Source of the DNA: an uncultured Lachnospiraceae bacterium | Lineage (GTDB): Bacteria; Bacillota; Clostridia; Lachnospirales; Lachnospiraceae | Length of the DNA: 63,880 nt | NCBI GenBank assembly: GCA_947177445.1 | Contig: CAMWUL010000012.1 | Location: 1-63,880, forward strand | Direction: 5' to 3' | Shown here: positions 27,448 through 35,184 of the stretch, one piece after another | Layout: every line of letters starts with the position of its first letter | Numbering within the stretch: the first letter of the stretch is position 1 | The notes under the pieces: generated by a model | Database searches by the model: none | What the model was told of the DNA's origin: nothing | The model's input: only the letters and a program-made list of their open reading frames with translations | Program-made: the position numbers and the translations under genes

Positions 27448-28305
27448 ACAGGACCCGGCTGTCGGCTGCAATCCCCCTGCAAAAGAGGGCAGCACACCTC
27501 TGTCCTGAATGGGAGAATGCCCCATAATCCGCAGATAGGCTCGGTAAAAAGCGGAATAATCCCGAAACCCGGATTTCAATGCCGCATCCTGTGCGCTTGC
27601 ACCCTCTGCCAGAAGCTGCTGGGCCTGGGCAATCCGCTTTCGCAGAAGATAGTCAATCACCGTGGTTCCCGTAGCTTTCCTGAATATCTTGTTCATATGG
27701 TGCTTGCTTACATAAAACAGCTGAGAAAGCCTGTCCAGGCTGATGTCCTCCTCCAGATGCCCGTTCAGATAACGGATAATCCCCAAAACCGGCTCCGGGC
27801 AGGCGGTAAAGCCGCTGTCCTGTGCACGCATGGAAACAATCCGTGCAAGCAGGGCCTCAACACAAATGGGAAGCGCCCATTCCCGATATTCCTCCCCCTG
27901 GAAAGCGCATTCCTTCAATGCGGAAAAATAGGCAGAAAGATGAAAACGCTCCACCTGGGTAAAATAGATTTCTTCGTGGGACAAGCAGTCCGGCACGGAA
28001 AAAGCAGAAAGAAGAAATCCCCGCCGCTCCGGTGCAAGAATACCGGCATGGAAATGAAGAGAGCTGCGCCGGTAAGGCCCGGAATCATTGATCCGGGCTC
28101 CATGAAACACATGAGGCGCCAGCAGAAGCAGGCTGTCCGGCGCGGGCCTGTATCTGTGCCCTTCCACCAGATAATCCACATTCCCCTCCAAAAAATAGTA
28201 AACCTCATAAAAATTATGGCAATGAAGCGTATAACCATCGCTGGGTTCTTTTGATATGTTATAGCTGAAGCTCACATGATCCGTGTTGAAATACACGCCG
28301 TCCAT
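27397..28305 (-). CDS. AraC family transcriptional regulator
   Basis: 302 residues from ATG 28305 (GGAGGG upstream). An N-terminal cupin sensor (LHCHNFYEVYYFLEG near 28-42) precedes two helix-turn-helix motifs (ISLDRLSQLFYVSKHHMNKIFRKATG and AQDAALKSGFRDYSAFYRAYLRIMGHSP). The C-terminal tail beyond the DNA-binding domain is encoded by a REP-like repeat and is probably not functional. It is divergent from the isomerase/oxidoreductase operon, which carries candidate direct-repeat sites at 28406-28450, so it is the likely activator. Confidence 0.92.
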   Translation of the reverse strand: MDGVYFNTDHVSFSYNISKEPSDGYTLHCHNFYEVYYFLEGNVDYLVEGHRYRPAPDSLLLLAPHVFHGARINDSGPYRRSSLHFHAGILAPERRGFLLSAFSVPDCLSHEEIYFTQVERFHLSAYFSALKECAFQGEEYREWALPICVEALLARIVSMRAQDSGFTACPEPVLGIIRYLNGHLEEDISLDRLSQLFYVSKHHMNKIFRKATGTTVIDYLLRKRIAQAQQLLAEGASAQDAALKSGFRDYSAFYRAYLRIMGHSPIQDRGVLPSFAGGLQPTAGSCPAGKSITPPQAAGHGN

Positions 28306-28405
28306 GTTCACATTCCCTCCTCATTCCGACATTTTCCAAATCTCCCGGAACCTGATTTTCGAAAGACTGCGGTATGATAACAGTATATGAAAAAATCGCT
28401 ATATT

Positions 28406-28450
28406 TGCAATAAAAGAATGCTCTTGTGCAATGGTAAAAGAAAGCATCTG
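28406..28450 (+). promoter_or_regulatory. Tandem direct repeats, candidate AraC-type binding sites
   Basis: TGCAAT followed by AAAAGAA.GC occurs twice in tandem (28406-28426 and 28427-28450). The sites lie upstream of a possible TATGAC -10 at about 28466 and 60-100 bp before the isomerase start. Direct repeats of this kind are how AraC proteins usually bind. Confidence 0.5.
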
Positions 28451-28508
28451 CGCTTATGATGGCAGTATGACATACCCTATTGCCGCACAAACAAAAAAGG
28501 AGAATCAT

Positions 28509-29291
28509 ATGCGAACAGGCGCTCAGCTCTACACAGTGAGAAATTACACGCAAAACGAAAAGGATTTTAAAGACACCATCCAACGAATCGCGAAGATGGG
28601 CTACACCACCGTACAGCTTTCAGCCATCGGAAGGGATCTGCGCCCGGAATGGCTGCGCTCGGTCTGTGATGAGGCAGGGCTCTCCATCGTGCTGACCCAC
28701 AGCGACAGCAACCGTATCCTGTATGATACGGAAGCTCTGATCGAGGAGCATAAGGCTCTGGGCTGTCAATATATCGGCCTTGGAAGCATGCCCGAAAAAT
28801 ACAGATCCCCTGAATGGCTGTATCATTTTGCCAGGGACTACATGGAGCCTGCCAGGAAAATCGCCCATGCCGGAATGCTGCTGATGTATCACAACCACAA
28901 TTTTGAATTTCAGAAATTTACAGCCCAGGAGGCTCCTGATCAGACTCCAAAACGGGTCATGGAGCATCTGGCAGAATGGTTTGACGAAAAAGAGCTTGGA
29001 TTTACACTGGACACTTACTGGGTCCAGGCCGCCGGGGCCGACGTATGCCAGTGGGTACGGCTTTTGAAAAACAGAATTCCCTGCGTGCACCTGAAAGACA
29101 TGGAAATGACAGGGAACGGCGCCGTAATGGCTCCCGTCATGGAAGGCAATCTGAACTTTCCGGGAATTTTAAAGGAACTGGAGGACAGCGTCTGTCAATA
29201 TCTCCTGGTGGAACAGGACATATGCCAAACCAGCCCCTTTGACTGTCTGCAAAGAAGCTATGACAACCTGGCCCGGGCCGGATACCGGTAG
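28509..29291 (+). CDS. Sugar phosphate isomerase/epimerase family protein (first copy)
   Basis: 260 residues, an xylose-isomerase-like TIM barrel (AP endonuclease 2 superfamily). ATG 28509 follows AAAAGGAG. The fold begins GAQLYTVRNYTQNEKDFKDT, and metal ligands are suggested by YHNHNFEF, GFTLDTYWVQAAGAD and PCVHLKDME. The first gene of a four-gene operon in which isomerase and Gfo/Idh/MocA genes alternate. Such pairs act on sugars oxidised by the dehydrogenase, for example 3-keto-glycosides or inositols; the substrate here is unknown. Confidence 0.88.
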   Translation: MRTGAQLYTVRNYTQNEKDFKDTIQRIAKMGYTTVQLSAIGRDLRPEWLRSVCDEAGLSIVLTHSDSNRILYDTEALIEEHKALGCQYIGLGSMPEKYRSPEWLYHFARDYMEPARKIAHAGMLLMYHNHNFEFQKFTAQEAPDQTPKRVMEHLAEWFDEKELGFTLDTYWVQAAGADVCQWVRLLKNRIPCVHLKDMEMTGNGAVMAPVMEGNLNFPGILKELEDSVCQYLLVEQDICQTSPFDCLQRSYDNLARAGYR

Positions 29292-29355
29292 GAACGAAAA
29301 CAGCACAGCCGAAAGCTGCACGGCTCAAGGCTGCAGTCAGGAAAGGAAGACGACT

Positions 29356-30522
29356 ATGGACAAAGTAAAAATTGGAATTATCGGCATCGGCAATATGGGA
29401 AGCGCCCACTGCCAGACCATCCTGGCGGGGAATGTGCCGGAGCTGGAGCTTGCGGCTGTTGCGGACCTGCGTGCATCCCGCCGCGCCTGGGCACAGGAAA
29501 ATCTGCCCGGAAGCGTACAGATCTATGAGAATGGCGACAGCCTGATCGATGCAGGCTGCTGTGACGCAGTGCTGGCAGCTGTGCCCCACTATGACCATCC
29601 CCGCCTCGTGATCCGGGCCCTGCAGGCCGGGCTCCATGCAATGAGCGAAAAGCCGGCAGGGGTCTACACCAGCCAGGTGCGTGAAATGAACCGGGTGGCT
29701 GCCGCGTCAGACAAGGTATTTGCTCTGATGTTCAATCAGCGGACCAATCCTCTGTACCGCAAGATGAAGGAGCTTGTGGAAAGCGGCAAATACGGACAGA
29801 TCAAGCGCGTAAACTGGATTATCACCGACTGGTACCGCTCTCAGGCTTACTATAATTCCGGCGGCTGGCGGGCCACCTGGGCCGGAGAAGGCGGCGGCGT
29901 GCTGTTGAATCAATGCCCTCACAACCTGGATCTTCTGCAATGGATCTGCGGACTTCCGGTGAAGGTGCGCGCCTTCTGCCACAACGGCAAATGGCACCAT
30001 ATCGAGGTGGAGGATGATGTTACTGCTTACCTGGAATTTGCAAACGGCGCCACTGGTGTATTCGTCACCAGCACGGCAGATGCCCCGGGAACCAACCGGT
30101 TTGAGATTACCCTGGAGCAGGCAAAGCTGGTATGTGAGCAGGGCCGTCTGTCCGTCTACGAGCTGGAAGTCAATGAGCGGGAATACTGCTTTACCACCCG
30201 GGAAGGCTTTCAGAAGCCCGGGGGCCGCTATGTGGAGGTGGAACTCCAGGGAGAGAACTCCCAGCACGCCGGTGTGCTGCGGGCCTTCGCGGCAAATATT
30301 CTGCGGGGAGAGCCGCTGGTGGCACGGGGAGAAGAGGGAATCCGGGGACTGATCCTGTCAAATGCCATGCACCTGTCCTCCTGGCTGGACAAAACCGTGG
30401 AAATACCCTTCGACGAAGACCTTTTCCTGAAAATGCTTAAGGAACGCCAGTCCCGGTCCGGGAAAAAGGAAGCCCTGCCGGAAGTAACCTTTGACACCTC
30501 CGGCTCCTATGGCGCAACATAA
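29356..30522 (+). CDS. Gfo/Idh/MocA family oxidoreductase (first copy)
   Basis: 388 residues from ATG 29356. An N-terminal Rossmann fold (VKIGIIGIGNMGSAHCQTIL) binds NAD(P), and MSEKPAGV is the EKP motif. The C-terminal domain carries the likely substrate-site WRATWAGEGGGVLLNQCPHNLDLLQW, in which Asp and His in the NxxHNLD region are usual catalytic residues. Its closest relative in the window is the oxidoreductase at 31492-32664, with long identical stretches, which points to duplication. Confidence 0.9.
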   Translation: MDKVKIGIIGIGNMGSAHCQTILAGNVPELELAAVADLRASRRAWAQENLPGSVQIYENGDSLIDAGCCDAVLAAVPHYDHPRLVIRALQAGLHAMSEKPAGVYTSQVREMNRVAAASDKVFALMFNQRTNPLYRKMKELVESGKYGQIKRVNWIITDWYRSQAYYNSGGWRATWAGEGGGVLLNQCPHNLDLLQWICGLPVKVRAFCHNGKWHHIEVEDDVTAYLEFANGATGVFVTSTADAPGTNRFEITLEQAKLVCEQGRLSVYELEVNEREYCFTTREGFQKPGGRYVEVELQGENSQHAGVLRAFAANILRGEPLVARGEEGIRGLILSNAMHLSSWLDKTVEIPFDEDLFLKMLKERQSRSGKKEALPEVTFDTSGSYGAT

Positions 30523-30563
30523 AGAATGCGTATGTAACCACCTCTAACACGCAAGGAGACAGC

Positions 30564-31427
30564 ATGAAACGAAAAATTTTAGAAAATTGCCCCATCAGCG
30601 GATTTGCAGACGAAATCCACTTCAGCTTTTCCCGGCAGCTGGAAACCCTGACCCGGCTTGGAATCTCCTGGTTGGAGCTGCGATGTGCGGACGGCATCGG
30701 TATTGCAGATATGACGATCCCGCAGGCAAAGGAGTATAAAAAGATGCTGGATGCCCGGGGCATCCGGGTCTCCGCCATCGGGTCTCCCATCGGAAAAATC
30801 GGGATCAACCAAGCATTTGAGCCTCATATGGAATCGCTGGCACACATAGCGGATCTGGCAGATATTATGGAATGCCGGAATGTCCGCATATTCAGCTTCT
30901 ATATTCCCAAGGGTCAGGAGCCCGAAAGCTGGCGGGGACAGGTATTGACCCGCATGGGGCAAATGGTAAAGCTGGCTGAAAAAAGGGATCTGGTTTTGCT
31001 CCATGAAAATGAAAAAGACATTTACGGCGACAACGCCGCCAGATGCCGGGAACTGACAGAGCAGTTTGAAGGCCCTCATTTTGGATGCACCTTTGATTTT
31101 GCCAATTTTGTCCAATGCGGCCAGGATACCCGGGAGGCATACCGGCTTTTGGCAAAAAGCATTTCCCATGTGCATGTGAAGGATGCCCGGATGGCAGACG
31201 GAAGCGTCACTGTGGCAGGTGAAGGAGACGGACATGTGCCCGAGCTTCTGGGCCGGCTGGCCGCGGACGGCTTTCAGGGCTTTCTGAGCCTGGAACCGCA
31301 CCTGATTGATTTCGCCGGATTTTCAGGCCTGGAGCAGAAAGCGGAGCAGAAGGCTGCCGGGGACGGCGCCCGGGCCTTCGAGCAGGCATACCGGGCCCTG
31401 GAAGCTATCCTGGCAGGCACATGCTGA
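30564..31427 (+). CDS. Sugar phosphate isomerase/epimerase family protein (second copy)
   Basis: 287 residues with the xylose-isomerase-like TIM barrel. It begins ENCPISGFADEIHFSFSRQL; likely metal ligands are the Glu/His residues of VLLHENEKDIYGD, the Asp/His of GCTFDFANFVQCGQD and HVHVKDARM, and the Glu of LSLEPHL. It is more distant from the first isomerase than the two oxidoreductases are from each other, so the two isomerases may act on different intermediates. Confidence 0.88.
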   Translation: MKRKILENCPISGFADEIHFSFSRQLETLTRLGISWLELRCADGIGIADMTIPQAKEYKKMLDARGIRVSAIGSPIGKIGINQAFEPHMESLAHIADLADIMECRNVRIFSFYIPKGQEPESWRGQVLTRMGQMVKLAEKRDLVLLHENEKDIYGDNAARCRELTEQFEGPHFGCTFDFANFVQCGQDTREAYRLLAKSISHVHVKDARMADGSVTVAGEGDGHVPELLGRLAADGFQGFLSLEPHLIDFAGFSGLEQKAEQKAAGDGARAFEQAYRALEAILAGTC

Positions 31428-31491
31428 CCCTTTCAATATGCATGAGCGCAGCCCTCAAGAACAAGCGGCAGAATATATGGAGAAAACAGCC

Positions 31492-32664
31492 ATGCTTCGG
31501 ATCGGAATTGTAGGAATCGGAAATATGGGAAGCGCCCATGCCGTACAGCTGGCAGAGGGCAGGGTTGACAGCGCATGCCTTGCCGCGGTCTGCGACTGCA
31601 ACCCGGAAAGGCTTGCCTGGGCAGCGCAGCGCTTCGGAACAGCTTTGGCCCAATACAGAGATTACCGGCAGATGCTCACGGAGGGCAGACTGGACGCGGT
31701 GCTCATTGCCACTCCCCACAAGCTGCATCCTCCCATGGCATGCGATGCTTTTGAAAAGGGGCTTGCCGTTCTCACGGAAAAGCCTGCCGGAATTGACATT
31801 GTAAATGTGGAAAAGATGAACCGGGCCGCCGCTGCCAGCGGCAGACCCTTCGGCATCATGTATAATCAACGGACAAATCCTTTGTTTCAAAAGCTGCGCT
31901 CCCTGGTCCGGGACGGTACCCTGGGGGAGATCAAACGCTTTGTGTGGATCGTCAACAACTGGTACAGAACCCAGGCCTATTACGATTCCGGAGACTGGCG
32001 GGCAACCTGGAACGGAGAAGGCGGCGGTGTGCTGTTGAACCAATGTCCCCACAATCTGGATATCTGGCAGTGGATCCTGGGGATGCCTAAAAGCGTGCAG
32101 GCCTTTTGCCGGGAGGGGCGGTACCATCGTATTTCCGTAGAGGATGACGCCGTCATTTACGGTGAATATGAAAACGGCGCCACCGCGCTGTTCGTGACCT
32201 CCACAGGAGAATATCCGGGTACAAACCGCCTGGAAATCAGCGGAACCAGGGGGAAAGCTGTGGCTGAGGACGGAGAATTGAATTTATATCTCCTGGAGCA
32301 GGATGAACGCAGGCTATGCGCGGAAAGCACAGAAGGCATGCCTCGGGTGCCGGTGCATGTAAGCCGGATTTCTCAGGGGGAAACCGGTTCCGGCCATTTA
32401 ATCATTCTGCAGAATTTTACAAATCACATTCTCCGCGGGGAGCCGCTGCTGGCCCCCGGCGCAGAGGGAATCAACGGTCTGATGCTGAGCAGCGCCGCAT
32501 ATCTTTCCTCCTGGAAAAACAGTCGGGTGGAGCTGCCTCTGGACGGGCAGGAGTTTTTGACATTTCTGCACAAAAGGCAGTCACAGGAAGTACTGCCGTC
32601 CAAGACTGCTGTCCGGGAAAATCTCACCGGGGAATATCAGGACCGCTGGCGGGTCAACTGGTAG
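31492..32664 (+). CDS. Gfo/Idh/MocA family oxidoreductase (second copy)
   Basis: 390 residues from ATG 31492 (GGAG 9 bp upstream; ATG 31477 is possible). The Rossmann motif is LRIGIVGIGNMGSAHAVQL, then LTEKPAGI and WRATWNGEGGGVLLNQCPHNLDIWQW. The last is nearly identical to the copy at 29356-30522. The gene ends with an 11-bp overlap with the convergent slipin gene, so the two mRNAs are complementary at their 3' ends. Confidence 0.9.
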   Translation: MLRIGIVGIGNMGSAHAVQLAEGRVDSACLAAVCDCNPERLAWAAQRFGTALAQYRDYRQMLTEGRLDAVLIATPHKLHPPMACDAFEKGLAVLTEKPAGIDIVNVEKMNRAAAASGRPFGIMYNQRTNPLFQKLRSLVRDGTLGEIKRFVWIVNNWYRTQAYYDSGDWRATWNGEGGGVLLNQCPHNLDIWQWILGMPKSVQAFCREGRYHRISVEDDAVIYGEYENGATALFVTSTGEYPGTNRLEISGTRGKAVAEDGELNLYLLEQDERRLCAESTEGMPRVPVHVSRISQGETGSGHLIILQNFTNHILRGEPLLAPGAEGINGLMLSSAAYLSSWKNSRVELPLDGQEFLTFLHKRQSQEVLPSKTAVRENLTGEYQDRWRVNW

Positions 32665-33775
32665 CTGCCGCTTCCCCGGTTTTTCCTCTGAGAACAGCGG
32701 TAAGCTGGGCCAGCAGATCCCCGTTGCCGTTCAGGTTGATATTCCCCACATTTTCGCAGATGCGCTCCACATACTCCAGCTCCTTCAGCCGATAAAGCGT
32801 TCTGTTTTCCTCCATAAGCTTTGCGGTGTTGAGCAGGGAACGGGTGGAGGCCACCTCCTCCCGGCGAGCGATCACATTGGCCTGGGCTTTCTTTTCCGCC
32901 ACAAGAACCGTATTCATGATATTTCGGATCTCGCCGGGCAGAATGATATCCTTTACGCCTGCATCCGTGACCTCTACGAAAAATTCTTTCTCCTTTTCCC
33001 GAAGCCGCTCCAGCACATACCGGGACAGCTCCTCCTTGCCTGCGAGAATATCGTCCAGCCGGTATCTTCCCACGTAATCCCGCAGAGCCAGCTGGGCCGT
33101 CACATGCATCTGCTCCGCGTAGTCGTCGATCTGTGTCAGTATCTTCACATAATCTGTCACCCGATAATTGCAGACAAAATTGATCCGAAGAGAAACCTTA
33201 TCCAGCGTCAGAATCTCCTGACCGGTGATATCCATCCTGGTCAGCCGTGTGTCCACCAGAGCAGCATCCACACGAATATTATTTTTCCAAAAATAATATG
33301 TACCCGGCTCCAGAATCCTTATCAGCTTCTGGTCAAAGCACAGCCTTGCCCTCTGGTACTGCGCCACCTCCACCTTCAGGTACATGGCGGAGGGCAGCTT
33401 GGCAAAAAGATACCCCGGCAGATCCTCCGGTACCTCCGGAGTGGAAATATCCACTATTTTATAATCATGACGGTCTATCTGCGTCCAGAAAGCATACTTC
33501 CCATGCCGCAGCGCACCCGCAAATTTTCCGTTCACAAAGTGAAATGCCAGCTCCTGATCTCCTACCTCCACCACTGAGGTAATCGCCGCGATTTCCTTGT
33601 CCCTCAGCAGTGTGTCAAGGGCACATTTTCCCGACCCTATGGGCTGGTCCAGGGATACAAGCTCCGCCTCTGCATCTCCCCAGATCCGATATTTCCCGGC
33701 ACTCAGAAGCTTTACAAACCTTCCGTTTCGAAAAAGAAATCCCTTTTGATTTTCATTGATAATTATTTTTTTCAC
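32654..33775 (-). CDS. SPFH/Band-7 domain protein (slipin family) linked to a tRNA-like RNA
   Basis: 373 residues from GTG 33775 (AGGGAGGGA upstream); longer frames have no ribosome binding site. The N-terminus IIINENQKGFLFRNGRFVKLL lacks a membrane hairpin, unlike classical stomatins. Three similar units come early: NGRFVKLLSAGKYRIW, NGKFAGALRHGKYAFW and LIRILEPGTYYFW. The Band-7 core follows (VDAALVDTRLTRMDITGQEILTLDKVSL.. to about 290) and a helical tail that would oligomerise. The gene lies directly downstream of a structured tRNA-like RNA and two WYL regulators. Comparative work on RNA repair proposed such SPFH proteins as scaffolds that use a tRNA-like RNA. The role is inferred. Confidence 0.85.
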   Translation of the reverse strand: MKKIIINENQKGFLFRNGRFVKLLSAGKYRIWGDAEAELVSLDQPIGSGKCALDTLLRDKEIAAITSVVEVGDQELAFHFVNGKFAGALRHGKYAFWTQIDRHDYKIVDISTPEVPEDLPGYLFAKLPSAMYLKVEVAQYQRARLCFDQKLIRILEPGTYYFWKNNIRVDAALVDTRLTRMDITGQEILTLDKVSLRINFVCNYRVTDYVKILTQIDDYAEQMHVTAQLALRDYVGRYRLDDILAGKEELSRYVLERLREKEKEFFVEVTDAGVKDIILPGEIRNIMNTVLVAEKKAQANVIARREEVASTRSLLNTAKLMEENRTLYRLKELEYVERICENVGNINLNGNGDLLAQLTAVLRGKTGEAAATS

Positions 33776-34030
33776 AGTCTTTCCCTCCCTGATCTTGTGA
33801 TACCAAAATATCGTGCTGCAAACGCGCCGCGGCTGCCTGTGAAATCCCGGCGGCCTGAGGCTTAAGGACTTCCCGTCCAAAACGGAAAGATTGCTCTTCT
33901 GGCTTTGGTGGGGAAAGCCCGGTATCCGCCCCCGGACAAGGCCCGGATTTCATTGCCGGATACAGATATTTTTGTCCGAAGACTCTCGTACCTCCTCCGG
34001 CCTGGCAGGCGCAGATGCTCCTTTCATAGA
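33776..34030 (-). other. Structured leader between the tRNA-like RNA and the slipin gene
   Basis: No convincing coding sequence was seen. On the minus strand the stretch can form several stems, including a 7-bp outer stem GTATCCG/CGGATAC (33922-33928 with 33957-33963) and GCCTGCCAGGC. There is no T-run terminator, so transcription from the RNA promoter may continue into the slipin gene. Confidence 0.45.
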
Positions 34031-34222
34031 GATGTGTTTTCAGCACATCGACCCTGTTGCCTTTTCTCAGGCAATGCGTAAAACCACAACGCAAGGCAGG
34101 ATTCGAACCTGCTCTTCGCAGCCGTAAAAGCTGCACTGGCACAGACCTGACCCGGCATACGCGTCGGCATCTCCTGGCGCACCGCAGTGAGAAAATTCAC
34201 TCACCCGCTTGAGTCATCCTGT
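34031..34222 (-). ncRNA. tRNA-like structured RNA upstream of the slipin gene
   Basis: Read on the minus strand, an acceptor-like stem pairs ACTCAAG (34208-34214) with CTTGCGT (34089-34095), with one mismatch. The anticodon-like arm is GCAGC-TTTTACG-GCTGC (34118-34134), the variable loop is GAAGA, and the T arm is GCAGG-TTCGAAT-CCTGC (34096-34112). All have standard tRNA sizes. The D region is 73 nt instead of about 19 and starts with a GTGAG/CTCAC hairpin. No CCA follows; instead two hairpins come at 34057-34074 and 34031-34049. It is not an ordinary tRNA (the loop would give UUA as anticodon). The 3' end is uncertain. Confidence 0.72.
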
Positions 34223-34228
34223 AGGCAA

Positions 34229-34251
34229 ATCATACCAGCTCCGTACCCCTT
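34229..34251 (-). promoter_or_regulatory. Promoter of the tRNA-like RNA
   Basis: On the minus strand an extended -10, TGGTATGAT (hexamer at 34229-34234), is followed about 7 bp later by the start of the structured RNA. A weak -35 (GGGATA) lies 17 bp upstream at 34252-34257. It sits right after the WYL terminator, so the RNA should have its own transcription start. Confidence 0.55.
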
Positions 34252-34260
34252 TATCCCGGA

Positions 34261-34290
34261 AAAAAAGCTGCGAACTTACAGTCCGCAGCT
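34261..34290 (-). terminator. Terminator of the WYL operon, overlapping the stop codon
   Basis: AGCTGCG pairs with CGCAGCT, followed by TTTTTT. The loop contains the TAA stop codon of the second WYL gene, so the hairpin is partly coding. Confidence 0.85.
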
Positions 34291-35184
34291 CATCTGCTGT
34301 TCCAGGCGCTCTCTGACCAGGCTCACAAAGCTTTCAGGCCGAAGCACCCGGACCATGGGGCCAAAAGACAGCACCCGGATCACTATCTCAGTCTCATCAC
34401 TCTGTTCGTACCGAATGGTAACCCGATAGAGATCGTCCCCTGCCTTCTCCGCCTCCTTCTCAAAGTGGGAGAAATGAAGCATCACTCTTTCCAAAGCATT
34501 TCGCCGGTCCTGAATCTCCAGGGTCACCTGACGAACACATTTTTTCCTCTCCCCGCACCAGATCGGAAACTCCCCGCGAAATCTCCTGCAGGAAACGATC
34601 CGTCCCAGGTTCACGGTTTCCACCCGCCGGTTTCCGCTGGTAATCAGCCGGAATTTGTCGTCCTTCTCCGAATACTCCAGGTACTCCGGCAGGACACAAA
34701 ATTGCGACACCAGGCCTTTTTTATTCTCCATCCCCAGGCACAGAGGATATCTGTTTTTTATGGCGTCCAAAATCAGCCGGAAGGTACGTATATACGACTC
34801 ATCCTCAAAGGGATCCCCATCGCCGTATTTATCAAAAACATAATAATCCTCCGGGGTAAACAGCGGCTCCACATCCTCCAGTCCCTCCAGCGGTAAGTCA
34901 AAAAGCCGGATCCTGGGATCCAGGGAAACAGCCTTCAGCCATGCTTTCTGAAGTGTGGTCAGAGGCATGGAGGGCGCATACCGAAGCGCCGTGCTTCCAT
35001 CCTTGTGAAACAACTGCCAGCGTTCTTCCCGTATGGCCGCCTCTATGGCCATGGCGCTCTCGGAAAACGCCTGCTCTCTGATGATTCTGCCGATGTCCTC
35101 CGGTGAGACGTTTCCCGACAAAAGCCGCGAAAGGATACCGGCGACCGCATTATAATAAGCGCTGTAAATCTCGTGAAAGATCAC
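34276..35184 (-). CDS. WYL domain-containing regulator (second of a pair)
   Basis: 302 residues from GTG 35184. That start overlaps the stop of the upstream WYL gene (GTGA), and GGAGGTGGG lies upstream, so the pair is translationally coupled. The middle carries a WYL-type beta-rich fold (residues about 130-215) and the end a WCX-like domain (DLYRVTIRYEQSDETEIVIRVLSFG, MVRVLRPESFVSLVRERL). No clear N-terminal helix-turn-helix is seen. WYL domains bind nucleic acid or nucleotide ligands and regulate defence and repair systems. It is the gene immediately before the tRNA-like RNA. Confidence 0.8.
   Translation of the reverse strand: MIFHEIYSAYYNAVAGILSRLLSGNVSPEDIGRIIREQAFSESAMAIEAAIREERWQLFHKDGSTALRYAPSMPLTTLQKAWLKAVSLDPRIRLFDLPLEGLEDVEPLFTPEDYYVFDKYGDGDPFEDESYIRTFRLILDAIKNRYPLCLGMENKKGLVSQFCVLPEYLEYSEKDDKFRLITSGNRRVETVNLGRIVSCRRFRGEFPIWCGERKKCVRQVTLEIQDRRNALERVMLHFSHFEKEAEKAGDDLYRVTIRYEQSDETEIVIRVLSFGPMVRVLRPESFVSLVRERLEQQMSCGL

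Noticed and set aside
33753..34142. Protein-coding gene across the tRNA-like RNA
   Set aside because: A 129-codon open frame exists on the minus strand, but it has no ribosome binding site, no recognisable domain, and its sequence follows the RNA stems.
34089..34214. Ordinary tRNA gene on the minus strand
   Set aside because: The T and anticodon arms fit, but the D region is about 73 nt, the anticodon would be UUA, position 37 is C, the acceptor has a mismatch and no CCA or plausible D arm follows. It is treated as a tRNA-like RNA.
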